Source: an uncultured Tateyamaria sp.
Lineage (GTDB): Bacteria; Pseudomonadota; Alphaproteobacteria; Rhodobacterales; Rhodobacteraceae
Reading direction: 5' to 3'
DNA length: 64,000 bases
Assembly: GCF_947487805.1 (NCBI RefSeq)
Contig: NZ_CANKXW010000004.1
Coordinates: 281,065 to 345,064, forward strand
Part shown: positions 18,425 through 26,984 of the stretch, piece after piece
How the letters are laid out: every line of letters begins with the position of its first letter
Position numbering within the stretch: the first letter of the stretch is position 1
Made by a program: the position numbers and the translations under genes
The notes under the pieces: generated by a model
What the model saw: only the letters and a program-made list of their open reading frames with translations
What the model was told of the DNA's origin: nothing
Database searches by the model: none

Positions 18425-19534
18425 TTATTGAGCCAGCCACGCCTGGAACTTGGCGTCGATGTCGTCGCGGTAGTCCGCCCAGAACTCGTAGTTGTAGAGG
18501 AACGTGTTCTTGGCGTTCTCCGGGTCGGTCGGCATGTGCGGTGCCATGTCGATGCCCAGCGATTCGTGCTTGCCCACCAGCGGAGCGGAGGACAGGCGGG
18601 CCGGACCGTACGAGATGTACTTGGCCTGATCGGCCAGACGCTGCGTGTCGGTCGCGAACTTGACGAAGTCCAGTGCGCGTGCCTGACGCTCGGGGCTCAG
18701 GCCCGTGGGGATGATCCAGCCGTCGAGGTCGAACACCTGCGCGTCCCAGAGCATGCCGATGGGCTGCTTCTGCTCTTCGATGGCGGCGAACAGGCGACCG
18801 TTATAGGTCGAGCCCATCACAACTTCACCGTCAGCCAGCAGCTGGGGTGTGTCGGCACCGGCGGACCACCAGATCACGTCGTCCTTGATTGTGTCGAGCT
18901 TGGCCAGAGCCTGATCCTGACCTTCGGCTGTGCCCAGAACGTCATAGACGTCTTCTTTGGCGACGCCGTCACAGAGCAGGGCCCATTCCATGTTGTTGAT
19001 CGGGCGCTTTTCGAGGCTGCGCTTGCCGGGGTAGGCGTCGGTGTCGAACACGGCGCAGACGGATGTCGGTGCTGTGTCACCCACCAGGTCGGTGCGGTAG
19101 CCGAATGTTGTCGAATAGACGATCTGCGGGATGAAGCAGTCGGAGACCAGCAGGTCGCCAAAGTCATCGGATGCGGATGTGCCATCAGGGGCTGCGGCCA
19201 GTTGTTCGTCCGCGTCGATTTCCAGCGCGAGGCCTTCGTCGCACAGACGGATCGCGTCGGCGGCCACAACGTCAACGACGTCCCATGTGACATTGCCCGC
19301 TTCGTTCATGGCGCGCAGTTTGGCCACGGCTTCGGCCGAGCTTTCGTCCCAAACGGCTGTGACGCCGGGGTTCATTTCGATGTAAGGCGCGACATATGCG
19401 TTTTGCTGGCTGGACTGATAGGCGCCGCCCCAGCTGACGAGTGTCATGTCGCTGGCCATGTGGCCGTCGGCAAATGCGGTGCCTGAGGCGACCGTCAGTG
19501 CCGTGGTTGCCAAGAGTGTCTTGGTCATTTGCAT
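18425..19534 (-). CDS. ABC transporter extracellular substrate-binding protein (PotD-like)
   Basis: A 369-residue periplasmic binding protein. The signal peptide is at about 1-22 (cut at TAFA-DG). The mature part begins MTLVSWGGAYQSSQQNAY, the family 1/8 solute-binding (PotD/YdcS-like) opening. Start at 19534 has GGGAG seven bases upstream. It is the second gene of the minus-strand operon after the ATPase and is followed by two hairpins. It should present a polyamine or related cationic solute to the PotB/PotC-like permeases. Ligand residues are not assigned. Confidence 0.88.
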   Translation of the reverse strand: MQMTKTLLATTALTVASGTAFADGHMASDMTLVSWGGAYQSSQQNAYVAPYIEMNPGVTAVWDESSAEAVAKLRAMNEAGNVTWDVVDVVAADAIRLCDEGLALEIDADEQLAAAPDGTSASDDFGDLLVSDCFIPQIVYSTTFGYRTDLVGDTAPTSVCAVFDTDAYPGKRSLEKRPINNMEWALLCDGVAKEDVYDVLGTAEGQDQALAKLDTIKDDVIWWSAGADTPQLLADGEVVMGSTYNGRLFAAIEEQKQPIGMLWDAQVFDLDGWIIPTGLSPERQARALDFVKFATDTQRLADQAKYISYGPARLSSAPLVGKHESLGIDMAPHMPTDPENAKNTFLYNYEFWADYRDDIDAKFQAWLAQ

Positions 19535-19572
19535 GGTATTACTCCCACTGTTTACGCCCGGATTTGAGTGTG

Positions 19573-19604
19573 GAAGGCCAGACGCGGGCGTCGCCCCGGC
19601 CTTC
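19573..19604. promoter_or_regulatory. Nested hairpin between ATPase and binding-protein genes
   Basis: GAAGGCC (19573-19579) pairs with GGCCTTC (19598-19604), enclosing GACGC / GCGTC (19581-19592). It lies in the 79-base gap upstream of the binding-protein start. It has no T-tract, so an mRNA processing or stability role is more likely than termination. Function is inferred. Confidence 0.4.
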
Positions 19605-19613
19605 TTGACGTGC

Positions 19614-20714
19614 TCAGGCGTCGAGCGCCCGGCAATCGTTCGGCATCCACCCGATGTCGATCTGCGTGCCCGGTGTCAGGCGCACTTGATCGGGTGCGTT
19701 GCGTGTCTTGATCACGAAGTCATCGTTGCCGGCCACGCGCAACCGTGTCCGAAAGATATCTCCCATGTAGATGAATTCCAGCACTTCGGCCTTGAGCGTG
19801 TGTGCGTCCGGGTTCAGGCGCGACTTGTCCATCTCGACCCGTTCGGGGCGGATGGACACGCGCGTGCGCTGGCCCACTTCGGTGACGTTGATCGGCTTGG
19901 CGTCGATGATGCTGCCATCATCCAGACGGACCTCGCAGGTGTCGCCCTTGATCTTTTCGATGACGCCCAACAGCGTGTTGTTCTCGCCGATGAACTGGGC
20001 GACGAAACTGTTCTGCGGCTCTTCATAGAGCTGATCGGGCGGGGCCAGTTGCTGAATGCGGCCATCGTCGAACACGGCGACGCGGTCAGACATGGTCAGG
20101 GCCTCGGTCTGGTCGTGCGTGACGTAGACGGTGGTGATGCCCAGATCATGCGCCAGGCGCGTGATCTCGAATTGCAGGGTTTCGCGCAGCTGTTTGTCCA
20201 GCGCGCCCAGCGGTTCGTCCATCAGCACCAGTTCCGGTTCGAACACCAGCGCACGGGCCAGGGCGATGCGCTGTTGCTGCCCCCCGGAGAGCTGCGCAGG
20301 GCGCCGCCCGGCAAAATCCTGCATTTGCACCATGCCAAGAGCGCGCATGATCTTTTCCTCGCGCTCGGATTTGCCGATCTTGCGAACCTCCAGCGGAAAG
20401 CTGAGGTTTTCGGCCACCGTCATGTGTGGGAACAGCGCATAGTTCTGGAACACCATGCCGATGCCGCGCTTGTGCGGCGGGATGTTGTTGATCGACGTCC
20501 CACCCAGCCGAATATCGCCGTGCGTGGCGGTTTCGAACCCGGCCAGCATCATCAGACAGGTTGTTTTGCCCGACCCCGATGGTCCCAACATCGTCAGGAA
20601 CTCGCCCTTGGGCATCGACAGGTTCAGGTCTTTGACGACGAGAATCTCGCCATCATAGCTTTTCTGCACGCGCTCGAATTCGACGAACGCCTGGTCGGTC
20701 GCAGTATCAGCCAA
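19614..20714 (-). CDS. Polyamine-type ABC transporter ATP-binding protein (PotA-like)
   Basis: A 366-residue ATPase. Walker A is GPSGSGKTTC (about 44-53), the signature LSGGQQQRIALARAL is at about 140-155, Walker B LVLMDEPLGALD at about 161-172, and the switch His is in VYVTHDQTEAL. A C-terminal TOBE_2 domain (about 285-360) marks the PotA/UgpC group. It is the first gene of the minus-strand importer operon and divergent from the DoeA-like gene. It energises the two permeases at 15513-18038. Confidence 0.92.
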   Translation of the reverse strand: MADTATDQAFVEFERVQKSYDGEILVVKDLNLSMPKGEFLTMLGPSGSGKTTCLMMLAGFETATHGDIRLGGTSINNIPPHKRGIGMVFQNYALFPHMTVAENLSFPLEVRKIGKSEREEKIMRALGMVQMQDFAGRRPAQLSGGQQQRIALARALVFEPELVLMDEPLGALDKQLRETLQFEITRLAHDLGITTVYVTHDQTEALTMSDRVAVFDDGRIQQLAPPDQLYEEPQNSFVAQFIGENNTLLGVIEKIKGDTCEVRLDDGSIIDAKPINVTEVGQRTRVSIRPERVEMDKSRLNPDAHTLKAEVLEFIYMGDIFRTRLRVAGNDDFVIKTRNAPDQVRLTPGTQIDIGWMPNDCRALDA

Positions 20715-20833
20715 ATCTGGCTCCCCGTTTTTATCGTCGGCAGTTGATTGCCGTTCGCCACATGTAAAACGGGACGATCCCCATGTTGCAACACAGAAGG
20801 TGTGATTTGGCGGCCCGATAGCGCAATCTGGTC

Positions 20834-20850
20834 GATTTCACTGCGAAATC
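20834..20850. promoter_or_regulatory. Inverted repeat GATTTC-N5-GAAATC in divergent promoter region
   Basis: A perfect 6-base inverted repeat with spacer ACTGC lies between the divergent PotA-like and DoeA-like genes (gap 20715-20903). It could bind a dimeric regulator controlling both. No regulator gene is adjacent. The evidence is symmetry and position only. Confidence 0.35.
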
Positions 20851-20903
20851 AGCGCGCGGTGGGTCATTGTATTGCAGCAAAACGGGAAAAAGGTTTGGGA
20901 ATC

Positions 20904-22055
20904 ATGCAGACTGCCTTTGGGAAAAGTGAATATGTGGATCGATTGGCCCGTGTGCGTGCGGCGATGGGGGCCGCCGACCTCGACTGTTTGCTGATCACGG
21001 ATCCGTCGAACATGTGCTGGCTGACCGGCTATGACGGCTGGTCCTTTTACGTGCATCAGGGGGTGATCGTGACCCATGACGCCGACCCGCTGTGGTGGGG
21101 CCGGATGCAGGATGTAGCAGGCGCGCACCGCACCATGTGGATGGCGCAGGATCGCGCGGTTGGCTATGCCGAACACTACATCCAGACGCCGCTCCGCCAC
21201 CCGATGGAGGATTGTGCGCGGTATCTGTCGGGCCGGTGCGGCGTGGAGATGGACAATTACTATTTCTCGGCCAAGGCCCACGCGGTGCTGGTGCAAGGCG
21301 GGGTGGACAGTGTGGATGCCACCGGCCTCGTGAACTGGTGCCGGGCGGTCAAGTCCGAGACCGAGATCGCCTATATGCGCAAGGCGGCGCGGATTTCGGA
21401 AAAGGTCGTGGATGGCATGGCCGAACGGATCGCGCCGGATGTGCCCAAGAACACGGTTGTCGCCGAAGCCTTCCGCGAGGCCATCGCGGGTGTTGGCGAC
21501 GATTGGGGGGATTACCCGGCCATCGTGCCGCTGGTGCCGTCGGGCGCCGATGCGGCGGCCCCGCACCTGACATGGGATGGCCGCCCGTTCCAGCGCGGCG
21601 AGGCGACCACAATCGAGATTGCAGGATGTTACCGCCGCTATCACGCGCCGCTGTGCCGGTCCGTGTTCCTTGGCACGCCGCCCGACGAGATGAAGCGCGC
21701 AGAGGACGCGATTATCGCAGGGTTGGAGGCCGGGCTGAACGCCGCGCGGGCAGGCAACCAGGCGCGCGATGTGGCGGCGGCGCTGAACGGTGCGCTGAAC
21801 AGGATCGGCATCACACGAGAGGCCCGCTGCGGCTACCCCATTGGCCTGAGCTATCCACCTGATTGGGGGGAGCGGACCATGTCATTCCGCGCAGAGGATG
21901 AAACGGTCTTGGAGCCCAACATGACGTTCCACTTCATGCCCGGGCTCTGGATGGACGGGTGGGGCCTTGCCATTACGGAAAGCATCCGGATCACGGAGAC
22001 CGGCGCGGCGGAGTGCCTTTGTGATCGACCGCGGGGGATGATTGTGAAGGGCTGA
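20904..22055 (+). CDS. Ectoine hydrolase-like protein (DoeA/EutD-like, M24 fold)
   Basis: A 383-residue creatinase/aminopeptidase-P-fold protein. Stretches such as DPSNMCWLTGYDGWSFYVHQ, MDNYYFSAKAHAVL, GDYPAIVPLVPSG, AAPHLTWDGRPF and CGYPIGLSYPPDWGERTMS closely match what I know of DoeA, which opens the ectoine ring to N-acetyl-diaminobutyrate. Start chosen at 20904, after AAAAAGG. No doeB, eutABC or ectABCD gene is in the window. It is divergent from one polyamine-type importer and followed by a putrescine aminotransferase. A different cyclic amide substrate is possible. Confidence 0.75.
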   Translation: MQTAFGKSEYVDRLARVRAAMGAADLDCLLITDPSNMCWLTGYDGWSFYVHQGVIVTHDADPLWWGRMQDVAGAHRTMWMAQDRAVGYAEHYIQTPLRHPMEDCARYLSGRCGVEMDNYYFSAKAHAVLVQGGVDSVDATGLVNWCRAVKSETEIAYMRKAARISEKVVDGMAERIAPDVPKNTVVAEAFREAIAGVGDDWGDYPAIVPLVPSGADAAAPHLTWDGRPFQRGEATTIEIAGCYRRYHAPLCRSVFLGTPPDEMKRAEDAIIAGLEAGLNAARAGNQARDVAAALNGALNRIGITREARCGYPIGLSYPPDWGERTMSFRAEDETVLEPNMTFHFMPGLWMDGWGLAITESIRITETGAAECLCDRPRGMIVKG

Positions 22056-22074
22056 GGGGGGCTGTCTGCCCCCC
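22056..22074 (+). terminator. Hairpin immediately after the DoeA-like gene
   Basis: GGGGGG-CTGTCTG-CCCCCC begins at the base after the stop codon. There is no T-tract. It is followed at once by the second copy of the CCCCCGAGG element. Likely a 3'-end stabiliser or terminator. Confidence 0.5.
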
Positions 22075-22084
22075 GGCTTCGCCT

Positions 22085-22115
22085 CCCCCCGAGGATATTT
22101 TAGGCCGAAAGAAAT
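22085..22115. repeat. CCCCCGAGG-ATATTTT intergenic element, copy 2
   Basis: This is the second copy of the element at 15481-15510, sharing CCCCCGAGG, TATTTT, GGC and CGAAAG blocks. As with copy 1 it lies after a G/C hairpin between converging genes. Confidence 0.6.
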
Positions 22116-22147
22116 GTGGGAAGCGCCGCCAAGGGTGCTTCCCACAA
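22116..22147. terminator. Hairpin TGTGGGAAGC / GCTTCCCACA
   Basis: A perfect 10-base stem with a 12-base loop in the convergent gap between the DoeA-like and aminotransferase genes. There is no T-run on the plus side, only an A-rich AAGAAAGAAG that would read as U/C-rich on neither strand cleanly. Probably a 3' boundary element. Confidence 0.45.
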
Positions 22148-22265
22148 GAAAGAAGCAATCACTTCTCCCGGCACGGTCATCGGCGTCCCCGCCTGTACCG
22201 TGCGTTCAGTTCAAGCGATTAACCTTAATAATTCCTTTCTCTTGGCTATAAATATCCCGGGGAGC

Positions 22266-22285
22266 GCGAGGGGCTGGCCCCTCGC
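22266..22285 (-). terminator. Hairpin after the aminotransferase gene
   Basis: GCGAGGGG-CTGG-CCCCTCGC lies 16 bases beyond the aminotransferase stop on the minus strand. It is a strong stem with a tetraloop-like turn but no U-tract. Confidence 0.5.
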
Positions 22286-22300
22286 TGCCTGACAGAAAGC

Positions 22301-23698
22301 TCAAGCGGCCGGTTTGAGCATGTCGCCGTCCTTGAGCTGGGCGTAACATTCGTCCAGCGCGGTGCGGGCGCGGCGGCCCAGTTCGGCGATTTCTTCGGGG
22401 GTAATCACCAGCGGCGGCGAAATCACCATGCGGTCATAGACGTGGCGCATGATCAGGTTGTTGGCAAAGCATCTTTCGCGGCACATGAACCCTGCGGTGC
22501 CTGCGTCCATGGCGAACTTGGCGCGGCTGTCCTTGTGCGGCGTCAGGGCCAGCGATCCCATCATGCCCACGATTGTCGTCTCGCCCACCAGCGGGTGATC
22601 GGCCAGCCCGTGCCACATCTCGTGCAGCGCGGGCATGGCGACGTCGCGGACGTGGTCGAGCACGTGTTCCTCTTCGAGGATGCGCAGGTTTTCCAGCGCC
22701 ACTGCCGACGCAACCGGGTGGCCGGAATAGGTGTAGCCGTGGTTGAATTCGCCCGAGCCGATGACCTCGGCCACCTCGTCACAGACGATGGATCCGCCGA
22801 TGGGCTGGTAGCCGGAGCTGAGACCCTTGGCGATGGTCATGATGTGCGGTTTGATGCCAAGGGTTTGCGCGCCGAACCAGTTGCCGGTGCGGCCAAAGCC
22901 GCAGATGACCTCGTCCGCGATCAGGAGGATTTCGTACTTGTCGCAGATGCGCTGGATTTCCGGCCAATAGGTGCTGGGCGGGATGATGACGCCGCCTGCG
23001 CCCTGAATGGGTTCGGCGATAAAGGCGGCGATGCGGTCCTCGCCATGTGCGAGAATCGTCTGTTCCAGCTGCTGCGCGCGGGCAAGACCAAACGCCTCTG
23101 GCGTGCTGTCGCCGCCTTCGGACCACCAGTTGGGTTGGTCGATGTGCACGATGTCGGGGATCGGCATGCCGCCCTGTTCGTGCATCGGGGTCATGCCACC
23201 CAGGCTGCCTGAGCCGACGGAGGATCCGTGATAGGCGTTCTTGCGGCTGATGATGATGGATTTCGAGGGCTTGCCCTTGGTCGCCCAATAGGTGCGGACC
23301 ATGCGGATGTTGGTGTCGTTCGCCTCGGACCCAGACCCGGCAAAGAACACGTGGTTCAGATCACCCGGTGCCAGTTCCGCGATCTTTTGCGCCAGTGCGA
23401 TGGCGGGCACGTGGGTCGTTTGGAAGAACGTGTTGTAATAGGGCAGCTCGCGCATTTGGCGCGCGGCGACGTCGGCCAGTTCGGTGCGGCCATAGCCGAT
23501 GTTCACGCACCATAAGCCCGCCATGCCATCGAGGATCTCGTTCCCTTCGCTGTCGTTCAGGTACACGCCCTTGGCCCGCGTGATGACGCGCGCGCCCTTT
23601 TCCGCCAGCTCACCGCCCGCGGTGAACGGGTGCATGTGATGTGCCGCATCCAGCGCCTGAAGCTCGGACGTGGGCAGATGGTTGGTGATGGTGGCCAT
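22301..23698 (-). CDS. Class III aminotransferase, putrescine/polyamine:pyruvate type
   Basis: A 465-residue PLP-dependent aminotransferase. Visible features are the phosphate-binding GSGSEANDTN (about 121-130), D262 in ADEV and the PLP lysine K291 in MTIAKGLSSGYQPIGG. The N terminus LDAAHHMHPFT matches the SpuC-like polyamine transaminases. Start at 23698 with GAGG five bases upstream. It is divergent from potF, and the cluster as a whole supports deamination of imported putrescine to 4-aminobutanal. Beta-alanine or other omega-amino acid substrates are possible. Confidence 0.85.
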   Translation of the reverse strand: MATITNHLPTSELQALDAAHHMHPFTAGGELAEKGARVITRAKGVYLNDSEGNEILDGMAGLWCVNIGYGRTELADVAARQMRELPYYNTFFQTTHVPAIALAQKIAELAPGDLNHVFFAGSGSEANDTNIRMVRTYWATKGKPSKSIIISRKNAYHGSSVGSGSLGGMTPMHEQGGMPIPDIVHIDQPNWWSEGGDSTPEAFGLARAQQLEQTILAHGEDRIAAFIAEPIQGAGGVIIPPSTYWPEIQRICDKYEILLIADEVICGFGRTGNWFGAQTLGIKPHIMTIAKGLSSGYQPIGGSIVCDEVAEVIGSGEFNHGYTYSGHPVASAVALENLRILEEEHVLDHVRDVAMPALHEMWHGLADHPLVGETTIVGMMGSLALTPHKDSRAKFAMDAGTAGFMCRERCFANNLIMRHVYDRMVISPPLVITPEEIAELGRRARTALDECYAQLKDGDMLKPAA

Positions 23699-23847
23699 GG
23701 AAACCTCGGGTGTTTGAGAACATGCCGAGAATATGGGCAACCGCGTCGCCGTCAATCCGGCATCTGCAATGTCGCTGGACGCGTGAGACAAAAGTTGATT
23801 TCATGCACGCTGACCCGGGCCTACCGGGCGTGATACGGGAGTACACC

Positions 23848-24930
23848 ATGAAGAAGATGATGCTGAGCACTGCGGCGATCGTGGCCCTGACGGGTGCGGC
23901 GATGGCCGACGAAGTGCGCGTTTACAACTGGTCCGATTACATCGACGAAGAGTTGCTGACCAAGTTCGAAGAAGAGACCGGCCTGAAGCTGATCTATGAC
24001 GTGTTCGACAGCAACGAGGTTCTGGAAACCAAGATGCTGGCCGGATCCTCGGGTTATGACGTTGTCGTACCGTCGGGCACGTTCCTGCAACGCCAGATCA
24101 GCGCGGGCGCGTTCCAGAAACTGGACACCTCGAAACTGTCCAATGCGGAAAACCTGTGGGATGTGGTCGAGGCGCGCACGGCGCAATACGATCCCGGCAA
24201 CGAGTATTCGATCAACTACATGTGGGGCACCACGGGCATTGGTGTGAATGTCGGCAAGGTGCAGGAGATTTTGGGCGAGGACGCGCCCATGGGCTCGCTC
24301 GACCTGATCTTTGATCCGGCCAATATGGAAAAGCTGCAAGCCTGTGGCGTGCATTTCCTTGACGCCCCGACCGAGATGATTCCCGCCGCGCTGAAATACA
24401 TCGGCGAGGACCCCGACAGTCATGACCCGGACGTTCTGGCCAAGGCGGAGCCGATCCTGACCGCGGTGCGTCCGTATGTGCAAAAGTTCCACAACTCGGA
24501 ATATATCAACGCGCTGGCCAATGGGGATATCTGCGTGGCCTTTGGCTGGTCCGGTGACATTCTGCAGGCGCGGGACCGTGCGGCAGAGGCCGAGAACGGT
24601 GTCGAGGTGGCCTACAATGCGCCCAGCGAAGGAGCGCTGATGTGGTTCGACCAGATGGCCATTCCGGTCGATGCGCCCAACCCCGAGGGGGCGCACAAGT
24701 TCCTGAACTTTATCCTTGATGCGCAGAACATGGCGCAGGCGTCGAACTATGTCTATTACGCCAATGGCAACCTCGCGAGCCAGGAATTCCTGGTAGAGGA
24801 TGTGATCGGCGATCCGGCGATCTATCCGGATGCCGCGACGCTGGAAAACCTGTACACCACAACGCCCTATCCGGCCCGCGTTCAGCGGACGGTCACGCGC
24901 ATGTGGACCAAGGTCAAGTCGGGCACCTGA
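23848..24930 (+). CDS. potF: Putrescine-type ABC binding protein
   Basis: A 360-residue periplasmic protein. The signal peptide is at 1-20 (cut after AMA). The mature start VRVYNWSDYIDEELL is characteristic of PotD/PotF, and WSGD and GALMWFDQMAIP resemble ligand-pocket segments of that family. Start at 23848 with CGGGAG seven bases upstream, which excludes an upstream-open extension. It is the first gene of potFGHI-puuB and is followed by a strong hairpin with T-run, as expected for a binding protein made in excess. Confidence 0.9.
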   Translation: MKKMMLSTAAIVALTGAAMADEVRVYNWSDYIDEELLTKFEEETGLKLIYDVFDSNEVLETKMLAGSSGYDVVVPSGTFLQRQISAGAFQKLDTSKLSNAENLWDVVEARTAQYDPGNEYSINYMWGTTGIGVNVGKVQEILGEDAPMGSLDLIFDPANMEKLQACGVHFLDAPTEMIPAALKYIGEDPDSHDPDVLAKAEPILTAVRPYVQKFHNSEYINALANGDICVAFGWSGDILQARDRAAEAENGVEVAYNAPSEGALMWFDQMAIPVDAPNPEGAHKFLNFILDAQNMAQASNYVYYANGNLASQEFLVEDVIGDPAIYPDAATLENLYTTTPYPARVQRTVTRMWTKVKSGT

Positions 24931-24941
24931 GCCTGATATCC

Positions 24942-24976
24942 GGGCGCAGGGACATCCCCTGCGCCCTTTTCATTTT
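24942..24976 (+). terminator. Intrinsic terminator/attenuator between potF and potG
   Basis: GGGCGCAGGG-ACATC-CCCTGCGCCC is a perfect 10-base stem followed by TTTTCATTTT. It begins 11 bases after the potF stop and should let only part of the transcripts continue into potGHI. Confidence 0.85.
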
Positions 24977-24990
24977 GAACGGATTCCCCT

Positions 24991-26112
24991 TTGGCAGAGA
25001 CTGTTTTCGCCCCCTGGGACGACCCGAACGAGACGCCGCTGATCCGGTTTCGCAACGTCACCAAACGCTTTGGCGATTTCACCGCGATTGACGATCTGAC
25101 CCTCGACATTTTTGAGCGCGAATTCTTTGCCCTGCTGGGGCCATCGGGCTGTGGCAAGACGACGATGATGCGGATGCTGGCGGGGTTTGAAAACCCCACC
25201 GATGGGTCGATTGAACTGGCGGGCCAAGACATCGCGGGTGTGCCGCCGAACAAGCGGGCGGTAAACATGATGTTCCAGTCCTATGCCCTGTTCCCGCACC
25301 TGTCGATCTGGGACAATATCGCCTTTGGTCTGCGCCGCGAGAGCAGTGACAAGGCGGCCATCTCCGCCCGTGTCGAAGAGATGCTGAAGTTGACCCGGCT
25401 GGAGAAATTTGCCCGCCGCAAGCCGCACCAGATCTCGGGCGGGCAGCGTCAGCGTGTGGCGCTGGCCCGGTCCTTGGCCAAGGCACCCAAGTTGCTGCTG
25501 CTGGATGAACCGCTGGGCGCGCTGGACGCCAAGCTGCGTGAGGCGACGCAGTTCGAGCTGATGGACATTCAGGAAAAGACCGGCACGACATTTGTCATCG
25601 TCACCCACGATCAGGAAGAGGCGATGACCGTCGCCAGCCGCATCGCGGTGATGGACGAGGGGCGTGTGATGCAGGTCGCCACGCCGGACCGGATCTATGA
25701 AGCGCCGGAGTCCGTTTATGTGGCGGATTTCATTGGTGACGTGAACATCCTGGCCGGGACGGTCAAGGCAACGGGCGACCATACCTATGCGCTGGGGGTT
25801 GAGAACGGCACGGTGACGGCCATGTCGGAACGACCGTTTTCTGACGGGCAGACCGCCCATCTGGCCATCCGGCCCGAAAAGGTTGCGATCCACACAACCG
25901 CCCCCGAGGGTACCGACAACCTGTTGCAGGGCAAGGTGCTCGATATTGCCTATCTCGGCAATCTGTCGACCTATCACGTGGAATTGCCCGGCGGTCAGAT
26001 CATCAAGGCGCAAACCGCCAACACCCGCCGCCTGTCGCGTCGTGATATCACGTGGGAAGACACCGTCTGGATCAGCTGGACCAAGACCGCGGGGGTTCTG
26101 CTGGACCAATGA
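24991..26112 (+). CDS. potG: Putrescine-type ABC transporter ATP-binding protein
   Basis: A 373-residue ATPase with Walker A GPSGCGKTTM (about 50-59), signature SGGQRQRVALARSL, Walker B LLLLDEPLGALD, switch His in FVIVTHDQEEAM and a C-terminal TOBE_2 domain. The start is a TTG with no good ribosome site, just after the potF terminator. No ATG fits without losing the conserved N terminus. Its ATGA overlap with potH makes the permeases depend on its translation. Confidence 0.9.
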   Translation: MAETVFAPWDDPNETPLIRFRNVTKRFGDFTAIDDLTLDIFEREFFALLGPSGCGKTTMMRMLAGFENPTDGSIELAGQDIAGVPPNKRAVNMMFQSYALFPHLSIWDNIAFGLRRESSDKAAISARVEEMLKLTRLEKFARRKPHQISGGQRQRVALARSLAKAPKLLLLDEPLGALDAKLREATQFELMDIQEKTGTTFVIVTHDQEEAMTVASRIAVMDEGRVMQVATPDRIYEAPESVYVADFIGDVNILAGTVKATGDHTYALGVENGTVTAMSERPFSDGQTAHLAIRPEKVAIHTTAPEGTDNLLQGKVLDIAYLGNLSTYHVELPGGQIIKAQTANTRRLSRRDITWEDTVWISWTKTAGVLLDQ

Positions 26113-26984
26113 GGCGCGCCGTTCTCATATCAGTGCCCTATGTCTGGCTGCTGGCGCTGTTCCTGATCCCCTTTGCGGTCGTGTTCAAGATTTCGCTGTC
26201 CGACATCGCGCTGGCGATCCCGCCCTATACGCCGACGGCCAAGGACGGCATCTGGACGATGCTGACGCAGCTGGATTTCGAGAACTTTGTCTTCCTCACC
26301 GAGGACGATCTGTATTGGAAAGCCTATGTCAGTTCGCTGCGGATCGCGGTGATTTCGACCATCCTGACGCTGATTGTGGGATACCCGATGGCCTATGCCA
26401 TGGCGCGTGCACCGAGTGAATGGCGGCCCACCTTGCTGATGCTGGTGATCCTGCCGTTCTGGACCTCGTTCCTGATCCGCGTCTATGCGTGGGTGGGCAT
26501 CCTGTCGGGCGAAGGGTTCCTGAACCAGTTTTTGCTGTGGACGGGGGTGATCAGTGACCCGCTGACCATCCTCAACACGAATACGGCCGTCTATATCGGC
26601 ATCGTCTATACCTATCTGCCGTTCATGATCCTGCCGATCTACTCCGCCCTGGACCGTCTGGACGGGTCGCTGATTGAGGCGGCGGAAGATCTGGGGTGTT
26701 CGCGGATCAAGGCGTTCTGGCTGATCACGATCCCGCTGTCCAAGAACGGGATTATCGCGGGCTGTTTTCTGGTCTTTATCCCGGCGCTGGGCGAGTTTGT
26801 CATTCCGTCGCTTTTGGGTGGGTCGGGGACACTGATGATCGGCAAGGTCCTGTTCGAAGAGTTCTTTTCCAACCGCGACTGGCCTGTGGCGTCGGCGGTG
26901 GCGGTGATCCTGCTGTTGATCCTGATCATCCCCATCGTGCTGTTCCAGCGTAATGAACAGCGGCAGGCGGAGGCCGAGCAATGA
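26109..26984 (+). CDS. potH: Putrescine-type ABC transporter permease
   Basis: A 291-residue permease with six predicted helices and the EAA loop LIEAAEDLGCSRIKAFWLITIPLS (about 185-208). It resembles PotH/PotB. Start at 26109 overlaps the potG stop (ATGA). The stop overlaps potI by 4 bases. With PotI it forms the transmembrane pathway. Confidence 0.9.
   Translation: MRRAVLISVPYVWLLALFLIPFAVVFKISLSDIALAIPPYTPTAKDGIWTMLTQLDFENFVFLTEDDLYWKAYVSSLRIAVISTILTLIVGYPMAYAMARAPSEWRPTLLMLVILPFWTSFLIRVYAWVGILSGEGFLNQFLLWTGVISDPLTILNTNTAVYIGIVYTYLPFMILPIYSALDRLDGSLIEAAEDLGCSRIKAFWLITIPLSKNGIIAGCFLVFIPALGEFVIPSLLGGSGTLMIGKVLFEEFFSNRDWPVASAVAVILLLILIIPIVLFQRNEQRQAEAEQ

Noticed and set aside
24970..26109. 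Minus-strand open frame across potG
   Set aside because: Antisense to a clear ABC ATPase with all motifs; composition is not protein-like.
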